Positions 20,459 through 29,705 of a DNA stretch of 64,000 nt are shown one piece after another. Both the position numbers and the translations under genes were made by a program. The stretch covers positions 17,545 to 81,544 of the forward strand of contig CALQQB010000013.1 in the NCBI GenBank assembly GCA_943332615.1. The letters run 5' to 3'. The notes below the pieces were generated by a model. The model did not search any database. It saw only the letters and a program-made list of their open reading frames with translations, and was not told where the DNA came from. Each line of letters starts with the position of its first letter. Positions within the stretch are counted from its first letter, which is position 1. The DNA comes from Phenylobacterium deserti (GTDB lineage Bacteria; Pseudomonadota; Alphaproteobacteria; Caulobacterales; Caulobacteraceae).

Positions 20459-21281
20459 GAACGCCGTGGACCGCGAAGAGGCCGAGATCATCCTGTCGAG
20501 CGCCGGCGGCGTCGCGGACGGCGAGTTCCCGCTGCTGGAGGCCGCCATCGCGTGTGCGATCCACGAGGCGCCGGCCCGGGACGCCGGCGCAGCGCGCGAG
20601 GTCGCCAACCTGGGCGTCGAGCGCCTCACTCAGCGGCTGAAGCGCGAGAGCCCCGAAGAGGCGATCGCCGAGACCATGGCCGGCGACCTGGGCCTGTCGG
20701 GCGACCTGCTCACCCTGGAGGACCCGGCCAACGCCGACGTGGTCTCGGTGGCCACGCGCCGCTGCGGCCTGGCGGTCGCGCTCGGCGTCTTCTACCTGCA
20801 CGCCGCGCGGCGCTGCGGCCTGACGGTGCATGGCGTCGACTTCCCCGGCCACTTCCTGCTGCGGATCGAGACCGAGGAGGGGCCGCTGGCCCTGGACCCG
20901 TTCTCGGAAGGCCGGGTGGTGCTGCCGTCCGAGCTGACCCGCCGCGCCCTGCACGCCGGCCTCACCCCCAACGTCGCCGACCGGCTGGACCGGCTGATGG
21001 CGCCGGTGAGCGACCGCGGCGTGCTGCTCCGGCTGCAGAACGTGATCTTCGCCCAGGCCAGCGCCGCCGGCGACTTCACCCGCGCCGAGCGCGCCGCCCA
21101 GCGCCGGGCCCTGCTCGACCCCAGCGACCACCGGCCGTGGCTGGATGTCGCTGCCGCCCGCGAGGGCCAGGGCGCGCTGGCGGGAGCGTTGGAAGCCCTT
21201 CAGAAGGCCACCGTGCTGGACGGCGGCGCGGCTCTCGCCGCCCGGGCTCAGCGCGAGCGCGTTCGGCTGCGTCTGAACTAG
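20451..21281 (+). CDS. SirB1/transglutaminase-like tetratricopeptide protein
   Basis: About 276 residues of the SirB1-like (DUF1347 transglutaminase-like plus TPR) family: LSLSGDLL-type lead, RRCGLAVALGVFYLHAARRCGLTVHGVDFPGHFLLRI with the Cys-His dyad region, DPFSEGRVV, and a TPR-like C-terminus (AERAAQRRALLDPSDHRPWLDVA). Start is a GTG, either 20451 (overlapping yraN) or 20466; no ATG precedes the conserved part. Its stop overlaps the end of the convergent EamA gene by four bases. Function unknown. Confidence 0.82.
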   Translation: MAENAVDREEAEIILSSAGGVADGEFPLLEAAIACAIHEAPARDAGAAREVANLGVERLTQRLKRESPEEAIAETMAGDLGLSGDLLTLEDPANADVVSVATRRCGLAVALGVFYLHAARRCGLTVHGVDFPGHFLLRIETEEGPLALDPFSEGRVVLPSELTRRALHAGLTPNVADRLDRLMAPVSDRGVLLRLQNVIFAQASAAGDFTRAERAAQRRALLDPSDHRPWLDVAAAREGQGALAGALEALQKATVLDGGAALAARAQRERVRLRLN

Positions 21282-22207
21282 CCGTCGATCTCCGGCACGG
21301 CGGTGAGCCTGGCGGAACGCGCCAGCTGCTGTTCGCGGAAGGTGATGAACAGGGTCGAGACCACGACGATGCCCGCGCCGAGCAGGGTCCAGCGGCTCGG
21401 GACCTCGGCAAACAGGAAGAAGCCGGCGGCGGCGGTGAACACCAGGCGCGTGTAATCGATCGGCGCCATCGCGGCCGCGTCGCCCAGGGACATGCCCTTG
21501 ACGTAGCAGGCCTGGTTGGCCGTCGCGATCACGCCCATGGCGCAGAGCAGCAGGAAGTCCTTCATGTCCGGGATGCGCCAAGTGAGGATCGCGCCGGGGA
21601 TCGACAGCGCCAGGCCCAGGACCGCCGACCAGACCAGGATCACGGTCAGCGAATGATCCCGCGTCAGCACCTTCATGCCGGTCACGGTGAAGGCGAACAG
21701 GAAGGCCGAGGCCAGCATGGCCAGCGCCGGCAGGCCAACGGCGAACTCTCCGCCCGCGCCCGGCCGGATCATCACCAGCACGCCCACGAAGCCCGCGATG
21801 GCGGCGCCGATGCGCAGAGGCCCGACCTGTTCCTTCACCACGAATGCCGCAAGCGGCACCAGCCACAGCGTGCGGGTGAAGCTGAGGGCGTTGGCGTCGG
21901 CCAGCGGCATCTTCTGGAAGGCGTAGAAGGACAGGATCATCCCCACCGTGCCGGCCAGCGAGCGGAAGATCATGATCGCCGGCCTGCTCGTGGCGAAAGC
22001 GGCGCTGCGGTGGCGCAGGATCAGCGGCAGCAGGACGACCAGGCCGGCGGCCTGGCGGTAAAAGGTCTGGAGCGCGGCCGGATAGTCGCTGCCCAGGAAC
22101 TTGATCAGCACCGTCATGCCGGAGAAGGTCACGGCCGAGCCCAGCATCCAGAGCGCGCCCTGGAGATTGGTCGAAAGCGCCTTCGTCGGGGCCGGCGCCT
22201 CGCTCAC
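21278..22207 (-). CDS. EamA/DMT-family transporter
   Basis: 309-residue drug/metabolite transporter with ten predicted membrane helices in two EamA repeats (roughly 20-150 and 165-295); the strings FSGMTVLIKFLG, SFYAFQKMPLADANAL and GAGIVVVSTLFI are typical of the RhaT/YdcZ-like group. Start GTG at 22207 overlaps the stop of the upstream SDR gene (GTGA), so the two are coupled. Substrate unknown. Confidence 0.88.
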   Translation of the reverse strand: MSEAPAPTKALSTNLQGALWMLGSAVTFSGMTVLIKFLGSDYPAALQTFYRQAAGLVVLLPLILRHRSAAFATSRPAIMIFRSLAGTVGMILSFYAFQKMPLADANALSFTRTLWLVPLAAFVVKEQVGPLRIGAAIAGFVGVLVMIRPGAGGEFAVGLPALAMLASAFLFAFTVTGMKVLTRDHSLTVILVWSAVLGLALSIPGAILTWRIPDMKDFLLLCAMGVIATANQACYVKGMSLGDAAAMAPIDYTRLVFTAAAGFFLFAEVPSRWTLLGAGIVVVSTLFITFREQQLARSARLTAVPEIDG

Positions 22208-23064
22208 GATGGGCTGGCGGGTGCGGCGAGTGCGTCGCCGAACAGCTCCGCGAAGGGCGAGGGACCGGCGCGGTCCCAGCTGTGCCGCGAACCGATGGTG
22301 ATGCCGCCATCCACGATGATGTGGGTCCCGGTCACGAAGGCCGAGGCGTCGGAGGCGAGGTAAAGCGCGGCCTGGGCGATATCCTCGGGCAGGCCCGCCT
22401 TGGGCACCGGCTGCACCCCGGCGGCGTTCTGGGCGACGCGGGCGGCCATCTGGTCGGCCACCTCGCGCGGCAGGCCAAGCGAGGCGCCGAAGATCGAGGT
22501 GGCGATCAGTCCGGGGCAGATGGCGTTGACGCGAATCCCGCGTGGCGACAGCTGGGCGGCGGCGCATTTGGTCATGTGGATGACGCTGGCCTTCGCCGAG
22601 GAATAGGCGATCGGGCCCCAGCCGGCCTGCAGGCCGGCGATTGAGGCGGTGTTGACGATCGCGCCTGCGCCGCGGTCCAGCATCAGCGGCACGGCATGCT
22701 TCATGCCCAGCGCCGGCCCGCGCACCAGAACGTCGAAGATCCAGGACCACTTGTCGGCCTCGATCTCGGCCAGCACCCGCATGCCGTCGGAGATTCCGGC
22801 GTTGTTGAACAGGATGTCGAGGCCGCCGAACTCGCGTGCGGCCAACTGCAGGGCCGTGGCGATCTGGGCCTCGTCGGTGACGTCGCAGTGGGCGTAGCGG
22901 ACGCGGCCGGGGAACCGCCGCTCGAGCATCGCGCCCTTCTCGTCCTGGATGTCGGCGCAGACCACGCAGGCCCCCTCGGCGACGAACAGCTCCAGCGTGC
23001 TGAGACCGATGCCAGAGACGCCCCCGGTGATCACCGCGACCTTATCGTCCAGCCTGCCCGCCAT
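22204..23064 (-). CDS. Short-chain dehydrogenase/reductase
   Basis: 286-residue classical SDR. Cofactor motif TGGVSGIG at residues 13-20 with an acidic residue (ADIQD) at the end of strand 2, suggesting NAD(H); NNAG; catalytic Ser in NTASIAG and YxxxK as YSSAK; PGLIATSIFG after the catalytic helix. C-terminus extends about 25 residues beyond the usual VDGG end. Substrate unknown. Upstream of and coupled to the EamA transporter gene. Confidence 0.9.
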   Translation of the reverse strand: MAGRLDDKVAVITGGVSGIGLSTLELFVAEGACVVCADIQDEKGAMLERRFPGRVRYAHCDVTDEAQIATALQLAAREFGGLDILFNNAGISDGMRVLAEIEADKWSWIFDVLVRGPALGMKHAVPLMLDRGAGAIVNTASIAGLQAGWGPIAYSSAKASVIHMTKCAAAQLSPRGIRVNAICPGLIATSIFGASLGLPREVADQMAARVAQNAAGVQPVPKAGLPEDIAQAALYLASDASAFVTGTHIIVDGGITIGSRHSWDRAGPSPFAELFGDALAAPASPS

Positions 23065-23205
23065 AGCCGCTCCCTCAAGGTGTATTATCGTTGATCACTA
23101 AGCGCCCGGCGCCGGACCTGTCATCCCGCTTTTCGGCCGATCGCGCCTTTACCGCAACGGCGGGCTCCGCCTACCAACGGGGCACCTCTGTTCGGAGCGT
23201 CCGTC

Positions 23206-25254
23206 GTGACCCGCACCCTCGCCCTTGCCGCCATGCTCGCCGCCCTCGTTGCGCCCGCCGCCGTGGCGCGGCCCCTGACCCAGAAGGACCTCGTGGGCCT
23301 CGACCGGGTCAGCGACGCCCATGTGTCGCCGGACGGCAAGTGGGCCGCCTACGACCTGGCGACCCTGGACCTGGCGGCCAACCGGCGCAGTCACAGCCTC
23401 TGGGTGGTCTCCACGGACGGCAAGGGCCAGCCGGCGAAGTGGGCCGAGGGGACCAACCCGCGATGGGGCGCTGGCGGGGTGCTCTACTACCTGGCCAAGA
23501 ATCAGGTCTGGTCGGTCTGCCCGAGCTGCGCCAACCCCGCGCCCCGGCAGGTGACCCGGCTGCCCCGTGACGTGGGCAGCTTCCGGGTCGCCCCGAACGG
23601 CAGGCTTATCGTGGTGTCCATGGAGGTGTTCCCGGATGCCGAGGACCCCGCCGCCACCCAGGCGCGGTTCGACGAGAAGGCCCGGTCCAAGGCCACTGGC
23701 CGGGTCTACGACAAGCTGTTCGTCCGCCATTGGGATACGTGGGCCGACGGCACGCGCAACCACCTGTTCTCCCTGGCGCTCACCGACGGCGTCGCGACCG
23801 GCCAACCGGTCCCGCTGATGAAGGGCTTCGATGGCGACGCGCCGTCCAAGCCGTTCGGCGGCGACGAGGACTACAAGATCACCTCGGACGGAACCTCGGT
23901 GGTGTTCTCGGCGCGGCTGGCTGGCCGGACCGAGCCCTGGTCCACTAATTTCGACCTCTACGACGCGCCCATCGACGGCTCAGCGCCGCCGCAGAACGTG
24001 TCGGCGGACAACAAGGCCTGGGACGCCGGACCGGTATCGTCCGCCGATGGGACGATGGCGGCGCACCGGGCGATGACGCGGCCGGGCTTCGAGGCCGACC
24101 GGTTCGGCGTGATGCTGTACGACAACAAGACCCGGCAGCTCCGCGAACTGGCGCCCGGCTGGGACCGTTCGGCCGACGCGCTGGCCTTCTCCGGCGACGG
24201 CAAGCAGCTCTATGTCCTGGCGGGCGACGTCCAGAACGTCCGCATCTTCACGATGGACACCAGGACCGGGGCCGTGAAGCCGCTGACCGGCGACGGCCAT
24301 GTCGGCGGCATGGACGTGGCCCACGCCAAGGGCGGCGACGTGATTGTGTACGCCAAGGACAGCCAGGGCCGCCCGCCGGAGGTCTATGCCCTCAAGGTCG
24401 GCGGCCAGCCGGTGCAGCTGACCCACGCCGCCGACGCCAAGCTGGCCGGGATCGACGCCCAGCCCTACGAGCGCTTCAGCTTCCCGGGCTGGAACGACGA
24501 AGAGGTCCACGGCTGGATCGTCAAGCCGGCCGGCTGGCAGCCGGGCAAGACCTATCCGGTGGTCTACCTGATCCACGGCGGCCCACAGGGCTCGTGGGGC
24601 GACAGCTGGTCCTATCGCTGGAATCCGCAGGTCTGGGCGGGCTGGGGCTACGCGGTGGTGATGATCGATTTCCACGGCTCCACCGGCTATGGCCAGGGCT
24701 TCACCGACGCCATCTCCGGCCACTGGGGCGACCGGCCGCTGGAGGACCTGCAGAAGGGCTGGGCCGCCGCCCAGGCCAAGGCGCCGTGGATCGACGCGAA
24801 CCGCGCCTGCGCGGCGGGCGCGTCCTACGGCGGCTTCATGGTCTATTGGATGGCCGGCAACTGGAAGCAGCCCTTCAAGTGCTTCATCGACCACGACGGG
24901 GTCTTCGACAACCGCATCATGGGGTACGCCACCGAGGAGCTGTGGTTCTCCGAGTGGGAGAACGGCAAGGCCACCGTCTGGGAGAAGCCCGCCGACTACG
25001 AGCGCTTCAACCCGATCAACCATGTCGCCGACTGGACCGTCCCGATGCTGGTGATCCACTCCGACAAGGATTTCCGCATCCCCGTGGACCAGGGCATCGC
25101 CGCCTTCACCGCCCTGCAGCGCAAGGGCGTGCCGAGCCAGTTCCTGAACTTCCCCGACGAGAACCACTGGGTCCTGAAGCCGCAGAACTCGCTGCAGTGG
25201 CACGACACGGTGCAGGCGTGGCTGGGCCGCTGGATCGGGCCGGAGGCGAAGTAG
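23206..25254 (+). CDS. Secreted S9 family peptidase (prolyl oligopeptidase / acylaminoacyl type)
   Basis: 682 residues. Signal peptide to about residue 21 (VAPAAVARP), seven- or eight-bladed beta-propeller in residues 25-420 (repeats like HVSPDGKWAAYDLAT), and a C-terminal alpha/beta hydrolase with nucleophile Ser540 in GASYGGFM, Asp in HSDKDFRIP and His in FPDENHWV. GTG start with GGAG twelve bases upstream. Probably a periplasmic dipeptidyl- or oligo-peptidase. Convergent with gamma-glutamyltransferase, four bases apart. Confidence 0.94.
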   Translation: MTRTLALAAMLAALVAPAAVARPLTQKDLVGLDRVSDAHVSPDGKWAAYDLATLDLAANRRSHSLWVVSTDGKGQPAKWAEGTNPRWGAGGVLYYLAKNQVWSVCPSCANPAPRQVTRLPRDVGSFRVAPNGRLIVVSMEVFPDAEDPAATQARFDEKARSKATGRVYDKLFVRHWDTWADGTRNHLFSLALTDGVATGQPVPLMKGFDGDAPSKPFGGDEDYKITSDGTSVVFSARLAGRTEPWSTNFDLYDAPIDGSAPPQNVSADNKAWDAGPVSSADGTMAAHRAMTRPGFEADRFGVMLYDNKTRQLRELAPGWDRSADALAFSGDGKQLYVLAGDVQNVRIFTMDTRTGAVKPLTGDGHVGGMDVAHAKGGDVIVYAKDSQGRPPEVYALKVGGQPVQLTHAADAKLAGIDAQPYERFSFPGWNDEEVHGWIVKPAGWQPGKTYPVVYLIHGGPQGSWGDSWSYRWNPQVWAGWGYAVVMIDFHGSTGYGQGFTDAISGHWGDRPLEDLQKGWAAAQAKAPWIDANRACAAGASYGGFMVYWMAGNWKQPFKCFIDHDGVFDNRIMGYATEELWFSEWENGKATVWEKPADYERFNPINHVADWTVPMLVIHSDKDFRIPVDQGIAAFTALQRKGVPSQFLNFPDENHWVLKPQNSLQWHDTVQAWLGRWIGPEAK

Positions 25255-25258
25255 GGTC

Positions 25259-27010
25259 TCAGTTCACCGGAACCGCCGCGCCAGACCCCTCGCGGGCGTC
25301 GTGGGCGCCGAACATCGTCGCGCCGGCCAGGGCGGCGCCGAAGGAGAGGGCGCGGCCGGCGGCGTCGGCGCCCCGGCCCTTCAGCGTCGGCGCGCCGGTG
25401 ACGATGCCTTCGGCGACGCCCCAGGTTTCGTCGTCCTTGAAGGTGTGGCCCTTGGCTTCGAGGATGCGGCGGGTGTCGGGCGACAGCGCGAAGGGCTCCA
25501 GGTAGACCACGTCCGGCAGCCACTGGTGGTGGATGCGCGGGGCGTTGATGGCCTGCTGCACGTCCATGCCGTGGTCGATCATGTTGAGGATCGCCTCCAG
25601 GGTGATGGTGATGATCCGCGAGCCGCCGGGGCTGCCGATGATCAGGGCGACCTTGCCGTCCTTGGTGACGATGGTCGGGCTCATGGAGCTGAGCGGCGCC
25701 TTGCCCGGCGCGATGGCGTTGTTGGCGCCCTGGACCAGGCCGAACATGTTGGCTTCGCCGACCTTGGAGGTGAAGTCGTCCATCTCGTTGTTCACCAGGA
25801 TGCCGGTTCGGCCGGCGACGCGGTGGGCGCCGAACCAGTCGTTCAGCGTGTAGGTGACCGAGACCGCGTTCCCCTTGGCGTCGAGCACGTCGTACTGGGT
25901 GGTGTTCTGGCCCTCGTGCGCCGGGGCGGCGGGGCTGAGCGCGGCGGACGGCGTCGCCCGATCCGGGTCGATGCCCGCGCGCAGGCGGGCGGCGTAGGCC
26001 GGGTCGGTCAGCTGGGCCACGGGATTGGCGACGAAGTCTGGGTCGCCCAGCTTGTTGTTGCGATCGACGTAGACGCGCCGCAGCGCCTCGACCAGCACAT
26101 GCACCTCGGCGGCGGAATGGAAGCCCATCGCGGCCAGGTCATAGCCCTGCAGGATGTTCAGCGACTCGCAGATCGAGACCCCGCCGGAGCTGGGCGGCGG
26201 GGCGGAGATCACGTGATAGCCCCGGTAGTCGCATTCGATCGGCTTCAGCTCGCGCACCTTGTAGCGGGCGAAGTCGTCGCGGGTGATCAGCCCGCCGCCA
26301 GCCTGGCTGGCGGCGGCGATCGCCGCGCCGAACGGGCCGCGATAGAGGGCGTCGGGGCCGGTCTTGCTGATCGCAGCCAGGGTCGCGGCCAGGTCGGCCT
26401 GCACCAGGCGGTCGCCCTTGGTCAGCGGCTTGCCCTGCGGCAGGAAGATGCGCTTGGCGGCCGGGTCGCGGGCCAGGGCCGGCGATTCGAGGCCCAGCAC
26501 GCCGGCGTCGCCCTGGCTGAGCACGAAGCCGTCGCGGGCCAGCCGGATCGCCGGGGCCATCAGCACGGCGCGCGGCAGGGTCCCGTAGCGCACCCGCGCG
26601 GCTTCCAGGCCCATCACCGTGCCCGGGATGCCCACGGCCTTCCAGCTGTCGGTGGAGAGGCCCGGCACGACCTTGCCACTGGCGTCCTGGAACATGTTGG
26701 CGGTGGCCGCGGCCGGGGCCTTCTCGCGGAAATCCAGGAAGGTGGTGCGGCCGTCGGCGAGCCGCAGCGTCATGAACCCCCCGCCGCCGATGTTACCGGC
26801 CTGCGGATAGACGACAGCCAGGGCATAGCCGACGGCGACCGCCGCATCGACCGCGTTGCCGCCCTTGCGCAGGATGTCAGCGCCCACGTCCGAGGCCAGG
26901 TGCTGCGCAGTCACCACCATGCCGCCAGATCCGGCGACAGGCGCGGGGTCGGCGGCGCGCGCGGAGGTCGCGACCAGAGCGGCGCAGAGGGTGGCGGCCA
27001 GGAAACGCAT
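25259..27010 (-). CDS. ggt: Gamma-glutamyltransferase
   Basis: Periplasmic autoprocessing Ntn-hydrolase that cleaves or transfers the gamma-glutamyl group of glutathione. 583 residues. Signal peptide of 19 residues (LVATSARA). Predicted cleavage/nucleophile Thr370 in the NTTQYDVLD motif (family TThYSVvD; here Gln replaces the usual His), gamma-glutamyl binding in GSPGGSRII and LSSMSPTIV, and GGNAVDAAVAVG near the start. Gene gshB elsewhere in the window makes its substrate. Confidence 0.95.
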   Translation of the reverse strand: MRFLAATLCAALVATSARAADPAPVAGSGGMVVTAQHLASDVGADILRKGGNAVDAAVAVGYALAVVYPQAGNIGGGGFMTLRLADGRTTFLDFREKAPAAATANMFQDASGKVVPGLSTDSWKAVGIPGTVMGLEAARVRYGTLPRAVLMAPAIRLARDGFVLSQGDAGVLGLESPALARDPAAKRIFLPQGKPLTKGDRLVQADLAATLAAISKTGPDALYRGPFGAAIAAASQAGGGLITRDDFARYKVRELKPIECDYRGYHVISAPPPSSGGVSICESLNILQGYDLAAMGFHSAAEVHVLVEALRRVYVDRNNKLGDPDFVANPVAQLTDPAYAARLRAGIDPDRATPSAALSPAAPAHEGQNTTQYDVLDAKGNAVSVTYTLNDWFGAHRVAGRTGILVNNEMDDFTSKVGEANMFGLVQGANNAIAPGKAPLSSMSPTIVTKDGKVALIIGSPGGSRIITITLEAILNMIDHGMDVQQAINAPRIHHQWLPDVVYLEPFALSPDTRRILEAKGHTFKDDETWGVAEGIVTGAPTLKGRGADAAGRALSFGAALAGATMFGAHDAREGSGAAVPVN

Positions 27011-27132
27011 GGAGGGCCTTTCGTCAGTCGCGCCAGCGTGGCGTCGCCCCTTAGCCCTTACGGCCAGAGGTCACGGCAGACCAGCGGCCGGGCTGGAAAA
27101 TTGCCCGGCGGGGCCGGCGCGGTGACCAGGCC

Positions 27133-28317
27133 CTACCCCTCGCGCAGCAGTACGCCCGCCTGCGACAGCGCCGCGACCTCAGCCTCGCCCTTGCCCAGCC
27201 ATTCGGCGAGAACCTGGGCGTTGTGTTCGCCGCGATGCGGAGCGGGTCCGCGCACCTCGCTCCGCGCATCGGAGAAGCGGTAGGGCGACTGCGGGATGGG
27301 GCGGGTCCCGCCGGCGCGGTCGTCGATCTGGGCGATGGCGCCGCGGGCCTTGACGGTGGGTTGGTCCTGCAGGTCAGCGCCGGCCCGGACCTGGCCCCAG
27401 GCGATGTTCATCTTCGCCATGGCGGCCTCGACGGCGCCCCAGTCGCCCAGGGCGTTCAGGAAGGCGACGACCGCCTCGCGTCGAAGCCTGATCTTTTCGT
27501 CCAGGGCCGTGTCGAGACCGGCCGGGTCGTGGACGCCGAGGTCCGCAGTGAGCCGGCGCCACAGGTGGCGGAAGTCGGCCGAGATCAAGATCGGCCCGGC
27601 GCCCGTCGTCCAGACATCGTTGGGCAGGCCCATGGTGTCCTCGGAATCCTCCAGCTCGTAGTGCAGCTGGTCGTCGGTCACGAGGGTGGCGTCGATCATG
27701 GCGATGTCGATGTGCTGGCCCCGGCCGGTCCGCTCGCGCAGGATCACGGCGGCCAGGGTGGCGACCAGGCCGTGCAGCGAGGCGTTGGTGTCGGCCACCG
27801 ACAGCGGGATCTGCTGGACCTCGCCGCTCTCGGCCCGCCGAGCCCCGCGATGCAGCAGGCCGACTTCGGCGTGGATGATCGGCGCATAGGCGGGGCGCCG
27901 CGACTCCGGCCCGCCCTGCCCGAAGCCGGAGATTGACAGCATGATCAGCCGCGGGTTGACGGCCTTGAGCACGTCGTAGCCCAGCCCCAGGCGCGGCATC
28001 ACGTCGGGCCGGAAGTTCTCGATCAGGATGTCGGCGTGGCGGACGAGCTCCAGCACCAACTCACGCGCGCCCGCCGCCCGCAGGTCGAGGCAGATGTTGC
28101 GCTTGCCGGCGTTCTGCTGGTGGTAGTAGCCGGGAATCCCGCCCACCACCTTGCCCCAGAGCCGGGTGACGTCGCCCTCCGGCGGCTCGATCTTGACGAC
28201 ATCGGCGCCCAGGTCGCACAGCATGCGGCCTGCGAACGGGCCGGCCAGGACCCGCGAGAAGTCCAGCACCTTCAGGCCCGTGAGCGGGCTCTCGCGTTCG
28301 CCGGAGGCGGTCACCAC
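27133..28317 (-). CDS. CaiB/BaiF family CoA-transferase
   Basis: Class III (formyl-CoA/carnitine-type) CoA transferase, 394 residues. LKVLDFSRVLAGPFAGRMLCDLGADVVKIEPP is the family N-terminus; NAGKRNICLDLR, IENFRPDVMPRLGLGYDVL and SISGFGQGGPES follow. The catalytic Asp expected about residue 165-170 lies in a segment reading VADTNASLHGLVATLAAV. GTG start, with tandem GTG codons. It begins four bases after the upstream quinone oxidoreductase, so the two form an operon, perhaps for an acyl-CoA degradation step; substrate unknown. Confidence 0.92.
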   Translation of the reverse strand: MVTASGERESPLTGLKVLDFSRVLAGPFAGRMLCDLGADVVKIEPPEGDVTRLWGKVVGGIPGYYHQQNAGKRNICLDLRAAGARELVLELVRHADILIENFRPDVMPRLGLGYDVLKAVNPRLIMLSISGFGQGGPESRRPAYAPIIHAEVGLLHRGARRAESGEVQQIPLSVADTNASLHGLVATLAAVILRERTGRGQHIDIAMIDATLVTDDQLHYELEDSEDTMGLPNDVWTTGAGPILISADFRHLWRRLTADLGVHDPAGLDTALDEKIRLRREAVVAFLNALGDWGAVEAAMAKMNIAWGQVRAGADLQDQPTVKARGAIAQIDDRAGGTRPIPQSPYRFSDARSEVRGPAPHRGEHNAQVLAEWLGKGEAEVAALSQAGVLLREG

Positions 28318-28321
28318 GGCC

Positions 28322-29323
28322 TCAGTCCACCATCACCACGACCTTGCCCAGGGCCCTGCGGCTGGCCAAGTGGGTGATCGCCTCGGCGGCCCGGCTGAGC
28401 GGGAAGCGCTCGGAGACGTACGGCTTGATCTTGCCCTCGGCGTAGAAGGCGAACAGCTCGGCGACGTTCTTCTGATGAAGCTGCGGGTTCTTGGCGACCC
28501 AGCCGCCCCAGAACACGCCGACGATCTGGCAACCCTTCAGCAGCGCGAGGTTCAACGGAACCTTCGGAATCTCGCCGGCGGCGAAGCCCACCACCAGGTA
28601 GGTGCCTTCCCAGGCGATGGAGCGCAGCGCCGGCTCGGCATAGGCGTCGCCGATCGGGTCGTAGATCACGTCCGCGCCATTCGGGCCGCAGGCCTCCTTA
28701 AACAGGGCGGCCAGCGCCTTCTGGCCGTCGCGATCGAAGGGCCCCTTCGGATAGACCACGCCGGCGTCGGCGCCGTGCTTGAGGCACAGGTCGACCTTCT
28801 CCTGGCTGGAGCACGCGGCGATCACCCGGGCGCCCATCACCTTGCCCAGTTCGACCGCGGCCAGGCCCACCCCGCCCGCCGCGCCCAGCACCAGCAGGGT
28901 CTGGCCGGGCTTCAGGTGCGCGCGCGCATCCAGCGCATGCCAGCTGGTGCCATAGGTCATGATGAAGGCGGCCGCCTCATCGAAGGGCATGGCCTCGGGA
29001 ATCTTCACAAGGCGGTGGGCCTCCAGGGCCAGTTCCTCGGCCATGCCGCCCCAGCCGGTGTTGCCCAGCACGCGGTCGCCGGGCTTCACGTGGGTCACGC
29101 CCTCGCCCACCGACTTCACGATGCCGCTGATTTCGCCGCCCGGCGCGAACGGGCGCGCCGGCTTGAACTGGTATTTGTCCTCGATGATCAGCACGTCGGG
29201 GAAGTTGACGCCGACCGCCTTGACGCTGACCACGGCCCAGCCGGGCTTGGCTTCGGGCGACGGCATCTCGTCCAGCACCAGGGTCTCCGGCCCGCCAACA
29301 GCCTTGCTCAACAGCGCCTTCAT
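28322..29323 (-). CDS. NADPH:quinone oxidoreductase (MDR superfamily)
   Basis: 333-residue zinc-free medium-chain reductase. MKALLSKAVGGPETL start, GVNFPDVLI, PFAPGGEISGIV, GTSWHALDARAHL, and the NADPH-binding loop GAAGGVGLAAVELGK; FWGGWVAKNP near the C-terminus is typical of the NADPH2:quinone reductase 2 / acryloyl-CoA-reductase-like group. Start at the ATG ending at 29323. First gene of a two-gene operon with the CoA-transferase. Confidence 0.93.
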   Translation of the reverse strand: MKALLSKAVGGPETLVLDEMPSPEAKPGWAVVSVKAVGVNFPDVLIIEDKYQFKPARPFAPGGEISGIVKSVGEGVTHVKPGDRVLGNTGWGGMAEELALEAHRLVKIPEAMPFDEAAAFIMTYGTSWHALDARAHLKPGQTLLVLGAAGGVGLAAVELGKVMGARVIAACSSQEKVDLCLKHGADAGVVYPKGPFDRDGQKALAALFKEACGPNGADVIYDPIGDAYAEPALRSIAWEGTYLVVGFAAGEIPKVPLNLALLKGCQIVGVFWGGWVAKNPQLHQKNVAELFAFYAEGKIKPYVSERFPLSRAAEAITHLASRRALGKVVVMVD

Positions 29324-29705
29324 GGACGTCTCTCCCGAATGTTTCGGCGCGACCCTAGCGATGTCGAACGGATGTTTGAAGGGGCGCCGCTGCGTCGGGC
29401 TCTGATGGCGAGGGCTACAGGCTCTTCCTGGCTCAAAGGCGGCCCTAGATAAGGCCGCCCAGCACCTCTCCCAGGGCCCGTACGTGTACGGCGAGTCGAA
29501 CACGTCAGGGCGTACGCGTCAGAGCGGAGGCGGGTGCCCGGTGTTATGTTGGCGCGATCCAGCGACGAGCAGATCCTACGTCAGAAACGGTCGTATCTAA
29601 GTTCTTGTGGAACAAGTGCCGCACGGATTCGGTGAGGGGGCTGAAATCCGCTAGGGTTCATCGCGTCGATTCTCTCCCCAGATTCGACACACCCCAGAGA
29701 GGACG
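29324..29705. other. Intergenic region before the KilA-N gene
   Basis: 382 bp with no convincing gene. The left 100 bp is the upstream region of the quinone oxidoreductase. The middle has CG/TA alternations (GTACGTGTACG, GGGCGTACGCGT) and the right part a short inverted repeat CTTGT-GGA-ACAAG near 29605 and the GAGAGGA ribosome site of the KilA-N gene. Base composition falls here compared with the flanks. No tRNA, att site or transposase remnant recognised. Confidence 0.6.

Noticed and set aside
17583..22310. 1575-codon minus-strand open frame across rdgB, hemW, rsmI and others
   Set aside because: Repetitive Gly/Arg/Ala-rich translation opposite well-supported genes on the other strand; a GC-rich shadow.
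29480..29520. tRNA-like T-loop (GAGTCGAACAC)
   Set aside because: No matching acceptor, D or anticodon stems around it.
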